Source: Nocardioides daphniae (lineage in GTDB: Bacteria; Actinomycetota; Actinomycetes; Propionibacteriales; Nocardioidaceae). From it: a stretch of 64,000 nt of DNA. This document shows positions 44,162 through 52,669 of the stretch, in pieces. The notes below the pieces were generated by a model. It was not told the origin of the DNA and made no database searches. It saw only the letters and a list, made by a program, of their open reading frames with translations. The stretch covers positions 310,001 through 374,000 of the forward strand of contig NZ_CP038462.1 of assembly GCF_004777465.1 (NCBI RefSeq), given 5' to 3'. Position 1 is the stretch's first letter; each line of letters starts with the position of its first letter. The position numbers and the translations under genes are program-made.

Positions 44162-44742
44162 TCGTCGCACCGCCAGCCCTGGCTCGAGACGACCAGCTCG
44201 GTGGGCACGCCGGCGGCGTCCATGTGGGCGTCGAGGTCGCTCCACACGATGCGGCCGACGGCGCTGATCTCGAGGTCGTCGCCGGTCAGTCGCGGCGGCT
44301 CCGTGGACGGCACGGCCGCGATGGCCTCGTCGGTGTCGATCGCGGCGTAGTCGTAGGAGGCCAGGAAGGCGGTGGCCACGTCGAGCGCCTACTCCTGCTC
44401 GGCCGCGGAGTAGCTCCGCGACAGCGGCTCACCGTTGGCCTGGCCCCCGTCGACGAGCGCGGGCGCCACGGAGAACTCCATCTCGCAGGCGCTGCCCGAC
44501 TCGGTCGCCCACGGCACCCACGCCGGTGTCGGCAGCAGCCCGCTCGCCGCGGCTCCCACCACCCCGACCCCGAGGAAGACGCTCGCGGCCGCAGCGGCGA
44601 CCCCCACTCGTACGCTGCTGAGTCGCCGCACCGCCGGCGCCGGCTCGGTGGCGAGGACGAGGGCGCGGAGCTCGGCGCGGAGTGCGTCCGTACGTCGTGT
44701 GGTCGCCGGCGCGGAGTCGGCGAGCAGGTGGTCGAGGTCCAT
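44158..44742 (-). CDS. Single-pass membrane protein coupled to sigma factor, with in-frame TAG
   Basis: A protein of about 194 residues if an internal stop is read through. The first part (117 residues) has a charged N-terminus (MDLDHLLADSAPATTRRTDA) and one helix (VRVGVAAAAASVFLGVGVVGAAA) with an outside domain. A TAG at 44389-44391 follows AEQE; the same frame then continues ALDVATAFLASYDYAAIDTD for 76 residues and ends in the four-base overlap with the sigma gene. It may be one gene with a nonsense change or base error, or two coupled genes with GTG start at 44379. An anti-sigma-like role is inferred from position only. Confidence 0.6.
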
Positions 44743-44839
44743 GGTCAGGTCCTTCCATGCAGGGATGCGTCACCCCGTACATGTCCGCCAGGTGCCGATT
44801 TGTCCATCGGGGGTTGATTCTTGTGCGGGTGGCTCGTGC

Positions 44840-45844
44840 TCAGCCGTCGGCGCGGAAGGCGAATACGACCCTCAGTTCTGCTTCATCCAACTCGTGAGCC
44901 TTTCGGGCGTGCAGCGCCACGTCGGCCTTCAAGGTGTTGCCGCGTAGGGACGCACGGCAGAAGATCCTTCTGCCCTCCGCTTCCGCCCGCTTGACCAACG
45001 GAAGAAAGTTGGCGGTCTGCGTCGCCGAAAGAACGCCAACCTGCTGGCCGTCGATGTCCACCGCCACGAGGTCCACGGTCGAGCGTGGCCGCACCTCGGT
45101 TGCTGACCGGAGCGAAGCAGCTACCACCATTTCGGTGCCGTAGCGATCCAGCAGGTCGACGAGGTGCTCCAAGTACTGCTCTTCCTTGGTGACCTGAATG
45201 GTGGAGCCGGGCGGCAGCATCACACAGTCGGCATCGAAGAGGTTGGGGCACGCAAGGTGTTCTGGATCTGGGAGCGAGAGCGTCACACGCGCCCACGTCT
45301 CGCGGCCAGCAGCGCGAAGCCACTGTCGTGAGGCCACCACGAGTTCGCCACCCGGCAGCGCTGCGATGTGCTGGTGGTACCTCTCGGCGTCGGGGCGTTC
45401 CATGTAACCGACGTGCAGATCGTCGACGAACACGGCTACGGCGTTGTTGTCATGAGGGTTCGAGGGGTCTGGAACGAGAACTGCCGGGAGTCGGATCTCG
45501 GCTCCGTCCTCGGACAACTTGGCGTGGCGGGAGAAGAGTCTCCGGAGGTCGGCCGCTCGGTACCACTCTCCGGCCACTTCGAGCTGATGCGTGCGAGGTG
45601 ACCAGGCACCTTGACCCTGACCAGTCGGTGCAGGGGGTCGGTGATCTGCGTTGGTCTTCCCCTTCAAGGGACGCAGATGGCCGGAAGAGGTAGACGCTGG
45701 ACCGTGATCCCGCTGGATCGACGATTCGATCTGGTCGCGAAACGAACTGTCGGAGAGGGCCCCGTTGGTGTCACTTGCTCGGCTCTTCCGCACCCCCAGC
45801 CAAATCAAGAGGACCAGCAATGCGAGACCGAGCAGAGATTCCAT
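44840..45844 (-). CDS. HIRAN-domain protein with N-terminal membrane helix
   Basis: A 334-residue protein with a short helix (LLGLALLVLLIWLGV), a disordered Ser/Pro-rich linker and a HIRAN domain at about 110-160 with VLVPDPSNPHDNNAVAVFV and HVGYM. HIRAN domains bind DNA 3' ends in Rad5/HLTF-type proteins and often occur in bacterial DNA-processing proteins; a membrane tether is unusual. The C-terminal 150 residues are unrecognised. Composition is less GC-rich than in core genes. CACGAT ends 7 nt before the ATG (leaderless). Confidence 0.72.
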   Translation of the reverse strand: MESLLGLALLVLLIWLGVRKSRASDTNGALSDSSFRDQIESSIQRDHGPASTSSGHLRPLKGKTNADHRPPAPTGQGQGAWSPRTHQLEVAGEWYRAADLRRLFSRHAKLSEDGAEIRLPAVLVPDPSNPHDNNAVAVFVDDLHVGYMERPDAERYHQHIAALPGGELVVASRQWLRAAGRETWARVTLSLPDPEHLACPNLFDADCVMLPPGSTIQVTKEEQYLEHLVDLLDRYGTEMVVAASLRSATEVRPRSTVDLVAVDIDGQQVGVLSATQTANFLPLVKRAEAEGRRIFCRASLRGNTLKADVALHARKAHELDEAELRVVFAFRADG

Positions 45845-45962
45845 GCGGAAGATCGTGCCTCAGAGCCATGCGGGGCCGCGGCCTTTTGGCTGAGAGCCCT
45901 CCCCGTGCCAAGAAGAGACTCCGTCGGCAGGTGAAGTCTCAGCGCGAGCGCATCCCACTAGC

Positions 45963-45999
45963 TGGAGTTCTCCAGCCGCCAGGCGACTGCAGAACTCCA
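45963..45999. repeat. Near-loopless inverted repeat
   Basis: Arms TGGAGTTCTCCAGCCGCC and GGCGACTGCAGAACTCCA pair at 16 of 18 positions around a single base. It lies in the 249-base gap between the HIRAN gene start and the FadE gene end; apart from the terminator at 46044 I see nothing else there. Confidence 0.5.
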
Positions 46000-46043
46000 C
46001 CTACGGGTGTTCGGGGCTGATCCAATGCCGCCCCACCAACGCC

Positions 46044-46075
46044 GAAGGGCCGCATCCCCACGGGTGCGGCCCTTC
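46044..46075. terminator. Terminator of the acyl-CoA dehydrogenase gene
   Basis: Stem GAAGGGCCGCA/TGCGGCCCTTC, 11 bp, with a 10-base loop, 18 bases beyond the dehydrogenase stop on the minus strand. Confidence 0.8.
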
Positions 46076-46093
46076 ATTGCGTCGTACGTCAGA

Positions 46094-47974
46094 TCAGAAC
46101 GCAGCCTCGTCGATCTCCATGATCGAGTTGTCGGTCGCCTGGGCGATCGCGAGCTCGGAGGAGATCTTCGGGAGGTTCTGCGTGGCGAACCAGGACGCAG
46201 CGGCGACCTTGCCCTCGTAGAACGCCTTGTCCTTGGCGGAGACGTCGCCGCCGAGCTTGGCGAGCGCGACCTCGGCACCCTTGAGGAGGAGCCAGGCGCA
46301 GACGACGTCGCCGAGGACCATCAGCACGCGGGTGGTGTTGAGGCCGACCTTGTAGATGTTCTTGATGTCCTCCTGCGCGGACATCAGGTCGTTGATCATG
46401 TGACCGACCAGCGCGTTGGCGTCCTCGAGGGCCTTGGCCAGCAGGCCACGCTCGACCTTGAGGCGCTCGTCGGCGTCGGCGGAGCCGATGAAGGCCTCGA
46501 TCTCCTTGGCCAGGTGGCCCAGGGCGGCGCCCTGGTTCTTCACGATCTTGCGGAAGAAGAAGTCCTGGCCCTGGATGGCCGTGGTGCCCTCGTACAGCGT
46601 GTCGATCTTGGCGTCACGCACGTACTGCTCGAGCGGGTACTCCTGCAGGAAGCCGGAGCCACCGAAGGTCTGGAGCGACTCGGTGCCGAGCAGCACCCAC
46701 GAACGCTCCGAGCCGTATCCCTTGACGATCGGGAGCAGCAGGTCGTTGACCGCGACGGCGAGCTTGGCCTCGGGGGAGTCGGAGCGACCCTCGTGCTCGG
46801 CCAGGTAGACCTCGTCCTGCCAGGTGGCGGTGTAGAGGACCAGCGAGCGCATGGCCTCGGCGAACGCCTTCTGGGTCATCAGCGAGCGGCGCACGTCGGG
46901 GTGGTGCGTGATGGTGACGCGCGGGGCGGTCTTGTCGGCCGACTGGGTGAGGTCAGCACCCTGGACGCGGGACTTCGCGTACTCCAGCGCGTTGAGGTAA
47001 CCGGTCGACAGGGTCGCGATGGCCTTGGTGCCGACCATCATGCGGGCGTTCTCGATGACGTCGAACATCTGCGCGATGCCGTCGTGCACCTCGCCGACGA
47101 GCCAGCCCTTGGCGGGCTCGCCGCCACCGACCTGCGGGTCGCCGAAGGTGACCTCGCAGGTGTTGGAGACCTTGATGCCCATCTTGTGCTCGACGTTGGT
47201 CACGTAGATGCCGTTGCGCTCACCCGTGAGCTCGCCGGTCTCGTGGTCGAAGTGCCACTCGGGCATCCAGAAGAGCGAGAGACCCTTGGTGCCGGGGCCG
47301 CCAGCGCCCTCGACGCCCTCGGGGCGGGCGAGGACCAGGTGCATGACGTTCTCGGTCATGTCGTTGGTGGCGGAGGTGATGAAGCGCTTCACGCCGGTGA
47401 CGTTCCACGAGCCGTCCTCGTTGGGGGTGGCCTTCGTGCGGCCCGCACCCACGTCGGAGCCGGCGTCGGGCTCGGTGAGGACCATGGTGCAGCCCCACTG
47501 GCGCTCGACCATGATCTCGGCGATGCGCTTGTCGCGCTCCACGCCGTTGGCGTTGTTCCAGATGACGCCGGCGAACGGTGCGCCAGCGGCGTACATCCAC
47601 ACGGGGGCGTTGGCGCCGAGCACCATCTCGCCCAGGGCCCACACGATGGACGGCGGGGCGGGGGTGCCACCGAGCTCCTCGCGGATCTGCAGGCGCCAGA
47701 ACTCGGAGTCCATCCACGCCTGGTACGACTTCTTGAAGGAGTCGCCCAGCGGGGCGGCGTTGGTCTTGGGGTCGAAGACGGGCGGGTTGCGGTCGCTGTC
47801 CTCGTACGACGCGGCGAGGTCCTCGCGGGAGAGGCGCTCGACCTCGGCCAGCACCTCACGAGCGGTGTCGCCGTCGACCTCGGCGAAGGGTCCCTGGCCG
47901 AGGATCTCGTCGCGGCCGAGCACCTCGAAGAGGTTGAACTCGATGTCGCGCAGGTTGCTCTTGTAGTGGCTCAC
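46094..47974 (-). CDS. Acyl-CoA dehydrogenase, FadE5-like
   Basis: FAD enzyme of the first beta-oxidation step, 626 residues, in the long subfamily of mycobacterial FadE5. Seen: the N-terminal [17 protein letters not shown] typical of this group, [20 protein letters not shown] (FAD/substrate loop), [20 protein letters not shown], and the catalytic Glu in [16 protein letters not shown]. The C-terminal extension ([20 protein letters not shown]) is also shared. The GTG start at 47974 has AGGTGGGG upstream. A TTACTGACTGGTA-like palindrome about 95 bases upstream suggests TetR-type control. It stands alone. Confidence 0.92.
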   Translation of the reverse strand: MSHYKSNLRDIEFNLFEVLGRDEILGQGPFAEVDGDTAREVLAEVERLSREDLAASYEDSDRNPPVFDPKTNAAPLGDSFKKSYQAWMDSEFWRLQIREELGGTPAPPSIVWALGEMVLGANAPVWMYAAGAPFAGVIWNNANGVERDKRIAEIMVERQWGCTMVLTEPDAGSDVGAGRTKATPNEDGSWNVTGVKRFITSATNDMTENVMHLVLARPEGVEGAGGPGTKGLSLFWMPEWHFDHETGELTGERNGIYVTNVEHKMGIKVSNTCEVTFGDPQVGGGEPAKGWLVGEVHDGIAQMFDVIENARMMVGTKAIATLSTGYLNALEYAKSRVQGADLTQSADKTAPRVTITHHPDVRRSLMTQKAFAEAMRSLVLYTATWQDEVYLAEHEGRSDSPEAKLAVAVNDLLLPIVKGYGSERSWVLLGTESLQTFGGSGFLQEYPLEQYVRDAKIDTLYEGTTAIQGQDFFFRKIVKNQGAALGHLAKEIEAFIGSADADERLKVERGLLAKALEDANALVGHMINDLMSAQEDIKNIYKVGLNTTRVLMVLGDVVCAWLLLKGAEVALAKLGGDVSAKDKAFYEGKVAAASWFATQNLPKISSELAIAQATDNSIMEIDEAAF

Positions 47975-48286
47975 TGCCCCACCTGTTCCTATCCGTTCGA
48001 ACCGCGCCTCGGTGGCGGGTCTTGTCCGTGAATCGACGGGCGGCTTACGCGGGGATCCCTGCGGTGCTACCAGTCAGTAACTTAGATTGTGCCTTGAGAA
48101 TCGCCCCCGCGCAACACGCAATCCGGTGATGTGTGCAACTCGACGCACAGGGTTGCGCCGTGGCGCGCGACACGTCCACCCCTGCGCGCAGCCTGAGCGG
48201 GCGCTGCGCTTGACTGAACCAAACTCATCAATGTTTACTATTTCGGGTTAGTTAGGCAATACAGGTTTCGCGATACGGATGGGCAC
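47975..48286. promoter_or_regulatory. Divergent control region, fadE and tauE
   Basis: This 312-base gap has no gene. On the minus strand TTACTGACTGGTA (48068-48080) resembles operators of TetR-type fatty-acid regulators. On the plus strand TTGACT (48210-48215) and TACTAT (48236-48241) could be -35 and -10 boxes, though 20 bases apart. GTTTACTAT (48233-48241) is the inverse of ATAGTAAAC at 18421-18429 before the sulfonate-type importer. The stretch 48215-48260 is strikingly A/T-rich for this genome. Confidence 0.45.
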
Positions 48287-49210
48287 ATGCGGCAACTGAT
48301 CGTCCTCGGACTGGTGGGCTTCCTCGCCCAGTTGATCGACGGCTCCCTGGGCATGGCCTACGGGGTCACCTCCTCGACGCTGCTGCTCGCCGCCGGAGTC
48401 GCTCCCGCGGCGGCGTCGGCCGCCGTGCACTTCTCCGAGATCGGCACCTCGCTGGTCTCTGGCTTCAGCCACCACAGGCTCGGCAACGTCGACTGGCGCA
48501 CGGTCGGGATCCTGGCTGGCCCCGGCTTCGTCGGCGCCTTCCTCGGCGCCACCCTGCTGGTGAACCTCGACGGCGAGGTGGCCAAGCCGATCGTGGCCTG
48601 CATCCTTCTTGCCCTGGGCTTCTACGTGGTGTGGCGCTTCCTGGTGCTGGGTGGGCGTCGCCCGACCTTCAAGGGACGCCCTTCCGCGGGCTTCCTCGCC
48701 CCGATGGGTCTCTTCGGAGGCGCGCTCGACTCGATCGGCGGCGGCGGCTGGGGCCCGGTCGGCACCACCACCCTGCTCTCCTCGGGCCGGCTCGAGCCCC
48801 GCAAGGTGATCGGCTCGATCGACACCTCGGAGTTCGTCGTCGCCGTCGGCGGGTCCCTGGGCTTCCTCGCGGGTCTGGGTGCGTCGAACATCGAGTGGGG
48901 CTACGCCATCGCGCTGCTGGTGGGCGGCGTCTTCGCCGCGCCGCTCGCCGCCATGCTGGTGCGCCACCTCCCGGCCCGGATCCTCGGTGTGGCGGCCGGC
49001 GGGCTGATCATCTCCACCAACAGCCGGACCCTGGCGCTCTCGTTCGACGCGACCTCCACCACCGTGTGGACCCTGATGGCCGTCGTCTTCGTGGTCTGGA
49101 TGACCGCCCTGGGTGTCGCCATCCGCAACGAGCGCCTCTCCCGGCGCGCCGCGCAGCCGTCGACCGTCGGCGAGTTGGACGACGACGTACGCGTCCCAGC
49201 CGCAGGCTGA
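48287..49210 (+). CDS. TauE/SafE-family sulfite/organosulfur exporter
   Basis: A 307-residue membrane protein with about eight helices in two TauE/SafE halves: LIVLGLVGFLAQLIDGSLGMAYG at the start, LAGPGFVGAFLGATLLV, then the second-half motif GALDSIGGGGWGPVGTTTLL. The family exports sulfite, sulfoacetate or related anions. An Rrf2 regulator follows 17 bases later. Together with the sulfonate-type importer and monooxygenase at 18-22 kb, it would relieve sulfite made from organosulfur compounds; that link is inferred. Confidence 0.9.
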   Translation: MRQLIVLGLVGFLAQLIDGSLGMAYGVTSSTLLLAAGVAPAAASAAVHFSEIGTSLVSGFSHHRLGNVDWRTVGILAGPGFVGAFLGATLLVNLDGEVAKPIVACILLALGFYVVWRFLVLGGRRPTFKGRPSAGFLAPMGLFGGALDSIGGGGWGPVGTTTLLSSGRLEPRKVIGSIDTSEFVVAVGGSLGFLAGLGASNIEWGYAIALLVGGVFAAPLAAMLVRHLPARILGVAAGGLIISTNSRTLALSFDATSTTVWTLMAVVFVVWMTALGVAIRNERLSRRAAQPSTVGELDDDVRVPAAG

Positions 49211-49227
49211 TCTGACACACTGACCCC

Positions 49228-49686
49228 ATGCGCGTCTCCGCCAAGTCCGACTACGCCCTGCGTGCCCTCATCGAGATGGCCGCGAGCAACGACGGTCGTC
49301 CCGTCAGCGCGGAGGAGCTGGGTCGTCGCCAGGAGATCCCGCACGGCTTCCTCCAGGCCATCCTCGCCGACCTGCGCAAGGCCGGCGTCGTGGTCTCCCA
49401 GCGCGGGCAGTCCGGCGGTTGGCGCCTGGCTCGTGAGGCCAGCGCGGTCTCCGTCGCCGACGTGATCCGCGCCGTCGACGGCCCGCTCGTCTCCGTCTAC
49501 GGCCTGCGCCCCGAGTCGGTGCAGTACAACGACTCCGCCGAGGTCCTCCAGCACGTATGGATCGCCGCCCGCCGCTCGCTGCGCGACGTCTTCGAGCAGG
49601 TCTCGATCGCTCAGCTCGCCACCGCCGAGCTCCCCGACGCGGTCACCTCGCGGACCGCCGACGAGGACGCCTGGCAGCCGCACTGA
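49228..49686 (+). CDS. Rrf2-family transcriptional regulator (CymR-like)
   Basis: A 152-residue Rrf2 regulator with a winged helix (MRVSAKSDYALRALIEMA, then HGFLQAILADLRKAGVV, SQRGQSGGWRLAREA) and a dimerisation helix. It contains no cysteine at all, so it cannot bind an iron-sulfur cluster as IscR or NsrR do; it is closer to the CymR group that controls cysteine and sulfur metabolism. Neighbourhood with TauE/SafE agrees. CACACT lies 6 nt before the ATG, so it has its own leaderless promoter. Confidence 0.88.
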   Translation: MRVSAKSDYALRALIEMAASNDGRPVSAEELGRRQEIPHGFLQAILADLRKAGVVVSQRGQSGGWRLAREASAVSVADVIRAVDGPLVSVYGLRPESVQYNDSAEVLQHVWIAARRSLRDVFEQVSIAQLATAELPDAVTSRTADEDAWQPH

Positions 49687-49690
49687 TCCG

Positions 49691-50326
49691 TCAGTCGGCC
49701 TTCGGCCTGGTCGTGAGCCAGGTCAGCAACGGACGCAGCGACTCCCAGTCACTGCGTACGCGCTCCACCAGGTCGGCGCCGATCGCGTCGGCCTCGAAGC
49801 CGTAGGGGCGCCCGACGAAGAGCTGCTTGTGGCGCAGCAGCTCGATCCGCGGGTGGTCAGCGGTGAAGCCTCGGGGTGCGGTCTTGAGGCGGTCACCGCC
49901 GACCTCCCAGCCGTCCTTCTCGTACTTCTTCAGCAGCCGCGCCAGTGCCGGCCCGTCCTTGTCGTCGGCCATCGCCTCACGCACCGCTGCCAGCCGCGGA
50001 CCCGACGCCTCGTAGAAGCCGGCACCCACCCGCGTACCGCGGGGGGAGAGCTCGAAGTACCAGCCCGTCGCCGGGGCCACCGCCACGAACGCGCCCTGGT
50101 GGGTCTTGTACGGCGTCTTGTCCTTCGCGAAGCGCACGTCGCGGTAGGGCCGGAAGATCTTCGCGGTGCCGAACTGCGGCTCGAGCGCCGCCATCAGCGC
50201 CTCGAACGGGCGACGTACGGCGTCGCGGTAGACGCCCTTGTGCTCCTCCCAGAACGCCTTCGAGTTGTCCATCTCGAGGTCGTCGTAGAAGTCGAGCGCT
50301 GCGGTCGGGAAGCCGTTGAAGTCCAC
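49691..50326 (-). CDS. DUF2461 family protein
   Basis: A 211-residue protein of the DUF2461/TIGR02453 family: FNGFPTAALDFYDDLEMDNSKAFWEEHK at the N-terminus, then PYRDVRFAKDKTPYKTHQGA and GAGFYEASGPRLAAVR. It is widespread and cytoplasmic, with no known reaction. The start is GTG at 50326 rather than the upstream ATG because TAGCGT ends exactly 7 nt before it (leaderless). It converges on the Rrf2 gene with five bases between stops. Confidence 0.85.
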   Translation of the reverse strand: MDFNGFPTAALDFYDDLEMDNSKAFWEEHKGVYRDAVRRPFEALMAALEPQFGTAKIFRPYRDVRFAKDKTPYKTHQGAFVAVAPATGWYFELSPRGTRVGAGFYEASGPRLAAVREAMADDKDGPALARLLKKYEKDGWEVGGDRLKTAPRGFTADHPRIELLRHKQLFVGRPYGFEADAIGADLVERVRSDWESLRPLLTWLTTRPKAD

Positions 50327-50348
50327 GGCAGTCACGCTACGCGGGGGC

Positions 50349-50530
50349 TCAGAGCTCGCCGCTGGTGAGGCGGTCGAGGGTCGCCATCCCGGTCACGCCC
50401 GTGCCCTCGTCGGTGGGCAGGTCGACGCCGCGCTGTCGCTCGCGCGCCGCGAAGAGGGACGAGAACCACATCGTGTAGACGGCGGCGGCGCGGGCGTGGG
50501 GGTCGATCGGGTGGGCGAAGGAGGAGGCCG
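50349..50530 (-). pseudogene. 5'-truncated gene, C-terminal 55-60 codons only
   Basis: A clean coding stretch read on the minus strand, SFAHPIDPHARAAAVYTMWF followed by SSLFAARERQRGVDLPTDEG and ending LDRLTSGEL at the TGA at 50349-50351. Upstream of about 50530 the frame turns into the antisense of the plus-strand fragment that follows, so the N-terminal part is missing. I do not recognise the family. Confidence 0.5.
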
Positions 50531-50750
50531 AGGAGCTCAACCTCGCCTTCTGCCAGGTCGAGGTCGGCTCCGCCCGCAAGGACGTCGAGAAGTGGTTGGG
50601 CGCTCCCGACAAGGAGTCGATCGACGACGACGGCCAGACCGAGCTCGAGTGGCCGTCAACCAGGACAGCTACTTCGTGTGGTTCGCCGACGACAAGGTGG
50701 CGCAGTTCTCCGCGAGCACGCCGCGCGAGACGGACGTCTGCGCGGACTGA
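50510..50750 (+). pseudogene. 5'-truncated, frameshifted gene, C-terminal ~80 codons
   Basis: A plus-strand fragment coding EEAEELNLAFCQVEVGSARK, then DVEKWLGAPDKESIDDDGQT and, after one missing base near 50653, VNQDSYFVWFADDKVAQFSA ending TDVCAD. It resembles the C-terminal half of a small lipoprotein of the SmpA/DUF type, but the N-terminus is absent: it runs head on into the minus-strand fragment at about 50515-50535. A terminator-like hairpin follows its stop. Confidence 0.5.
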
Positions 50751-50768
50751 CCTGCGTCCGAAGCGTGC

Positions 50769-50811
50769 ACGCGGTGGGTTGAGGTCATCAGGTGCCCGCA
50801 ATCCACCGCGT
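50769..50811. terminator. Hairpin after the truncated plus-strand gene
   Basis: Arms ACGCGGTGGGTTG and CAATCCACCGCGT pair at 12 of 13 positions with a 17-base loop, 19 bases after the stop. Confidence 0.6.
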
Positions 50812-50961
50812 CGTTGTCTCCACCGCAATCCGCGCGGGACAGTGATCAACTCTGGACAGTTTCCGAGTTTTCCGCGTGTCGGCCCGGTGTTCGCGTTCGA
50901 ATGCTCGTCCGTGACGAGGCGCGCTCGATCCCCCGGGCGCATCGACAGAAGAAGGAAGACC

Positions 50962-52653
50962 GTGAGCACCCACACCCCTCAGGATGACCCCCAGGTCGGA
51001 CCCCGCGACCGCTTTCGCGCCATGGGAGGTGCGCTCGGCCGTCGGACCCCCCTCGTGGCTGGTGCCCTGGCCCTGGTCCTCGCCTCCGGCACCGGCGGCG
51101 CCATGGCAGGGAGCCTGATCACCAGCGCCCAGATCGAGGACCGCACGATCAAGGCCCGCGACCTGGCCACCGGCGCGGTCAACACCCGGGTGATCGGTGA
51201 CCGGACCGTGCAGGCCAACGACCTCACCCTCGCTGCCCGTGCTGCGCTGCGCGGTCAGCCCGGCGCGCCCGGCTCGACGTGGCTCTCCGGTGTCGGCGCC
51301 CCGGCCAGCACTGCTGGTGCGAAGGATGGCGACTTCTACCTGGACACCCGCAGCAACGACGTCTACACGCTCGAGGGCGGCGCGTGGGGCTTCGTGGTGA
51401 ACATTCGCGGCGTCCAGGGCGACACCGGTCCGGCCGGTGCGACCGGTGCGAAGGGCGACAAGGGTGACAAGGGCGACGCCGGTGCGGCTGGTCCCGCGGG
51501 TCCGGTCGGTGCCACCGGCGCGAAAGGCGACAAGGGTGATGCTGGCGCGAAGGGCGACACCGGCGCCACGGGTGCGACGGGTGCGACTGGTCCCGCGGGT
51601 CCGGTCGGAGCCACCGGCGCCAAGGGTGACACCGGCGCGAAGGGCGACAAGGGTGACACCGGCGCGAAGGGCGACAAGGGTGACACCGGCGCGAAGGGCG
51701 ACAAGGGTGACACCGGCGCGAAGGGCGACAAGGGTGACACCGGAGCTGCCGGCGCGACGGGCGCGACCGGCCTTACGGGCGCGGCTGGCGCCGCCGGCAG
51801 CGTGTGGCTCAGCGGCTCGACCGCCCCGGTGGCCGGTCAGGGCGAGGACGGCGACTGGTACCTCGACACCGCGACGGGGCAGGCGTACCAGAAGGACGCC
51901 GGCGCCTGGACCTTCCGCGTGAACCTGCAGGGCGTACGCGGCGAGAAGGGCGACGCCGGTGACGACGGCCTCGACGGGGCGACCTGGTACGCCGGAAGCG
52001 GCGCGCCCGACAACGCCCTCGGTGCTGAGGGCGACCTCTACCTCGACGACGCCACGAGCAACGTGCACCGCAAGGGCGCGTCGGCCTGGAGCCTGCTGAC
52101 CAACATCAAGGGACAGAAGGGTGACCCGGGCGTTGCTGGTCCGGCCGGCGAGAAGGGCGACAAGGGCGACAAGGGCGACCCCGGAGTTCCTGGTCCGGCC
52201 GGCGAGAAGGGGGACAAGGGCGACACCGGCGCGACCGGCCCCCAGGGGCCCAGCGGCTCCGGCGGGGACTACATGAGCCGCAACGCGACTCCGGGGACGA
52301 CGGTCGCCGTCGTGCTCGCTGGTACCGACCTGCCGTTGCCGCAGGGTGGGATCGCGCGCAACATCGCCACGTCTGGTTCGGCCGCGCAGCACACCGTGAT
52401 GAGGTCCGGCACCTACCGGGTCTCCTACCAGGTGGACATCACCAGTTCCACGTTGCTCAGCACGAGGGTCCTGGTCAATGGCCTGCCGGTGGACTCCTTG
52501 AACCTCAATGGCACCACCTCCCGGGCGTCCTTCTCCCAGGAGGCGTTCGTCACCCTGGCGGCGGGCGACACGCTGAGCCTGCAGGCGTACGGCCTGCTCG
52601 GTGCGATCGTCCTCCAGGGCTCGACCAGCCTGCTCATCCAGCAGGTGGAGTGA
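50962..52653 (+). CDS. Collagen-like triple-helix-repeat surface protein
   Basis: A 563-residue exported protein. A basic N-terminus and one hydrophobic segment (PLVAGALALVLASGTGGAMAG) serve as signal or anchor. Two Gly-X-Y blocks (about residues 155-275 and 375-430, rich in GAKGDKGDT) alternate with three copies of a small module, WLSGVGAPASTAGAKDGDFY then LDTRSNDVYTLEGGAW and its relatives. The C-terminus (TVAVVLAGTDLPLPQGGIA; FVTLAAGDTLSLQAYG) looks like the trimeric C1q/TNF-like head of Bacillus BclA. It probably forms a surface stalk with a globular tip. GTG 50962 has AAGGAAG upstream. Confidence 0.85.
   Translation: MSTHTPQDDPQVGPRDRFRAMGGALGRRTPLVAGALALVLASGTGGAMAGSLITSAQIEDRTIKARDLATGAVNTRVIGDRTVQANDLTLAARAALRGQPGAPGSTWLSGVGAPASTAGAKDGDFYLDTRSNDVYTLEGGAWGFVVNIRGVQGDTGPAGATGAKGDKGDKGDAGAAGPAGPVGATGAKGDKGDAGAKGDTGATGATGATGPAGPVGATGAKGDTGAKGDKGDTGAKGDKGDTGAKGDKGDTGAKGDKGDTGAAGATGATGLTGAAGAAGSVWLSGSTAPVAGQGEDGDWYLDTATGQAYQKDAGAWTFRVNLQGVRGEKGDAGDDGLDGATWYAGSGAPDNALGAEGDLYLDDATSNVHRKGASAWSLLTNIKGQKGDPGVAGPAGEKGDKGDKGDPGVPGPAGEKGDKGDTGATGPQGPSGSGGDYMSRNATPGTTVAVVLAGTDLPLPQGGIARNIATSGSAAQHTVMRSGTYRVSYQVDITSSTLLSTRVLVNGLPVDSLNLNGTTSRASFSQEAFVTLAAGDTLSLQAYGLLGAIVLQGSTSLLIQQVE
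51634..51741. repeat. Four tandem 27-bp repeats in the collagen-like gene
   Basis: Four exact copies of a 27-base unit beginning GGCGCGAAGGGCGACAAGGG and coding GAKGDKGDT. Such repeats change copy number easily and would alter stalk length without breaking the frame. Confidence 0.85.
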
Positions 52654-52669
52654 CGCCTGAAATCGGATG

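Noticed and set aside
44389..44391. Pyrrolysine or other recoding at the TAG codon
   Set aside because: No evidence of amber recoding in this type of organism; a nonsense change, base error or two-gene arrangement is more likely.
49228..49686. The Rrf2 protein as an IscR-type iron-sulfur sensor
   Set aside because: It contains no cysteine, so a cluster cannot be ligated in the usual way.
51420..52240. Repeats in the collagen-like gene as a possible CRISPR array
   Set aside because: The units are in frame, without spacers, and code Gly-X-Y triplets.
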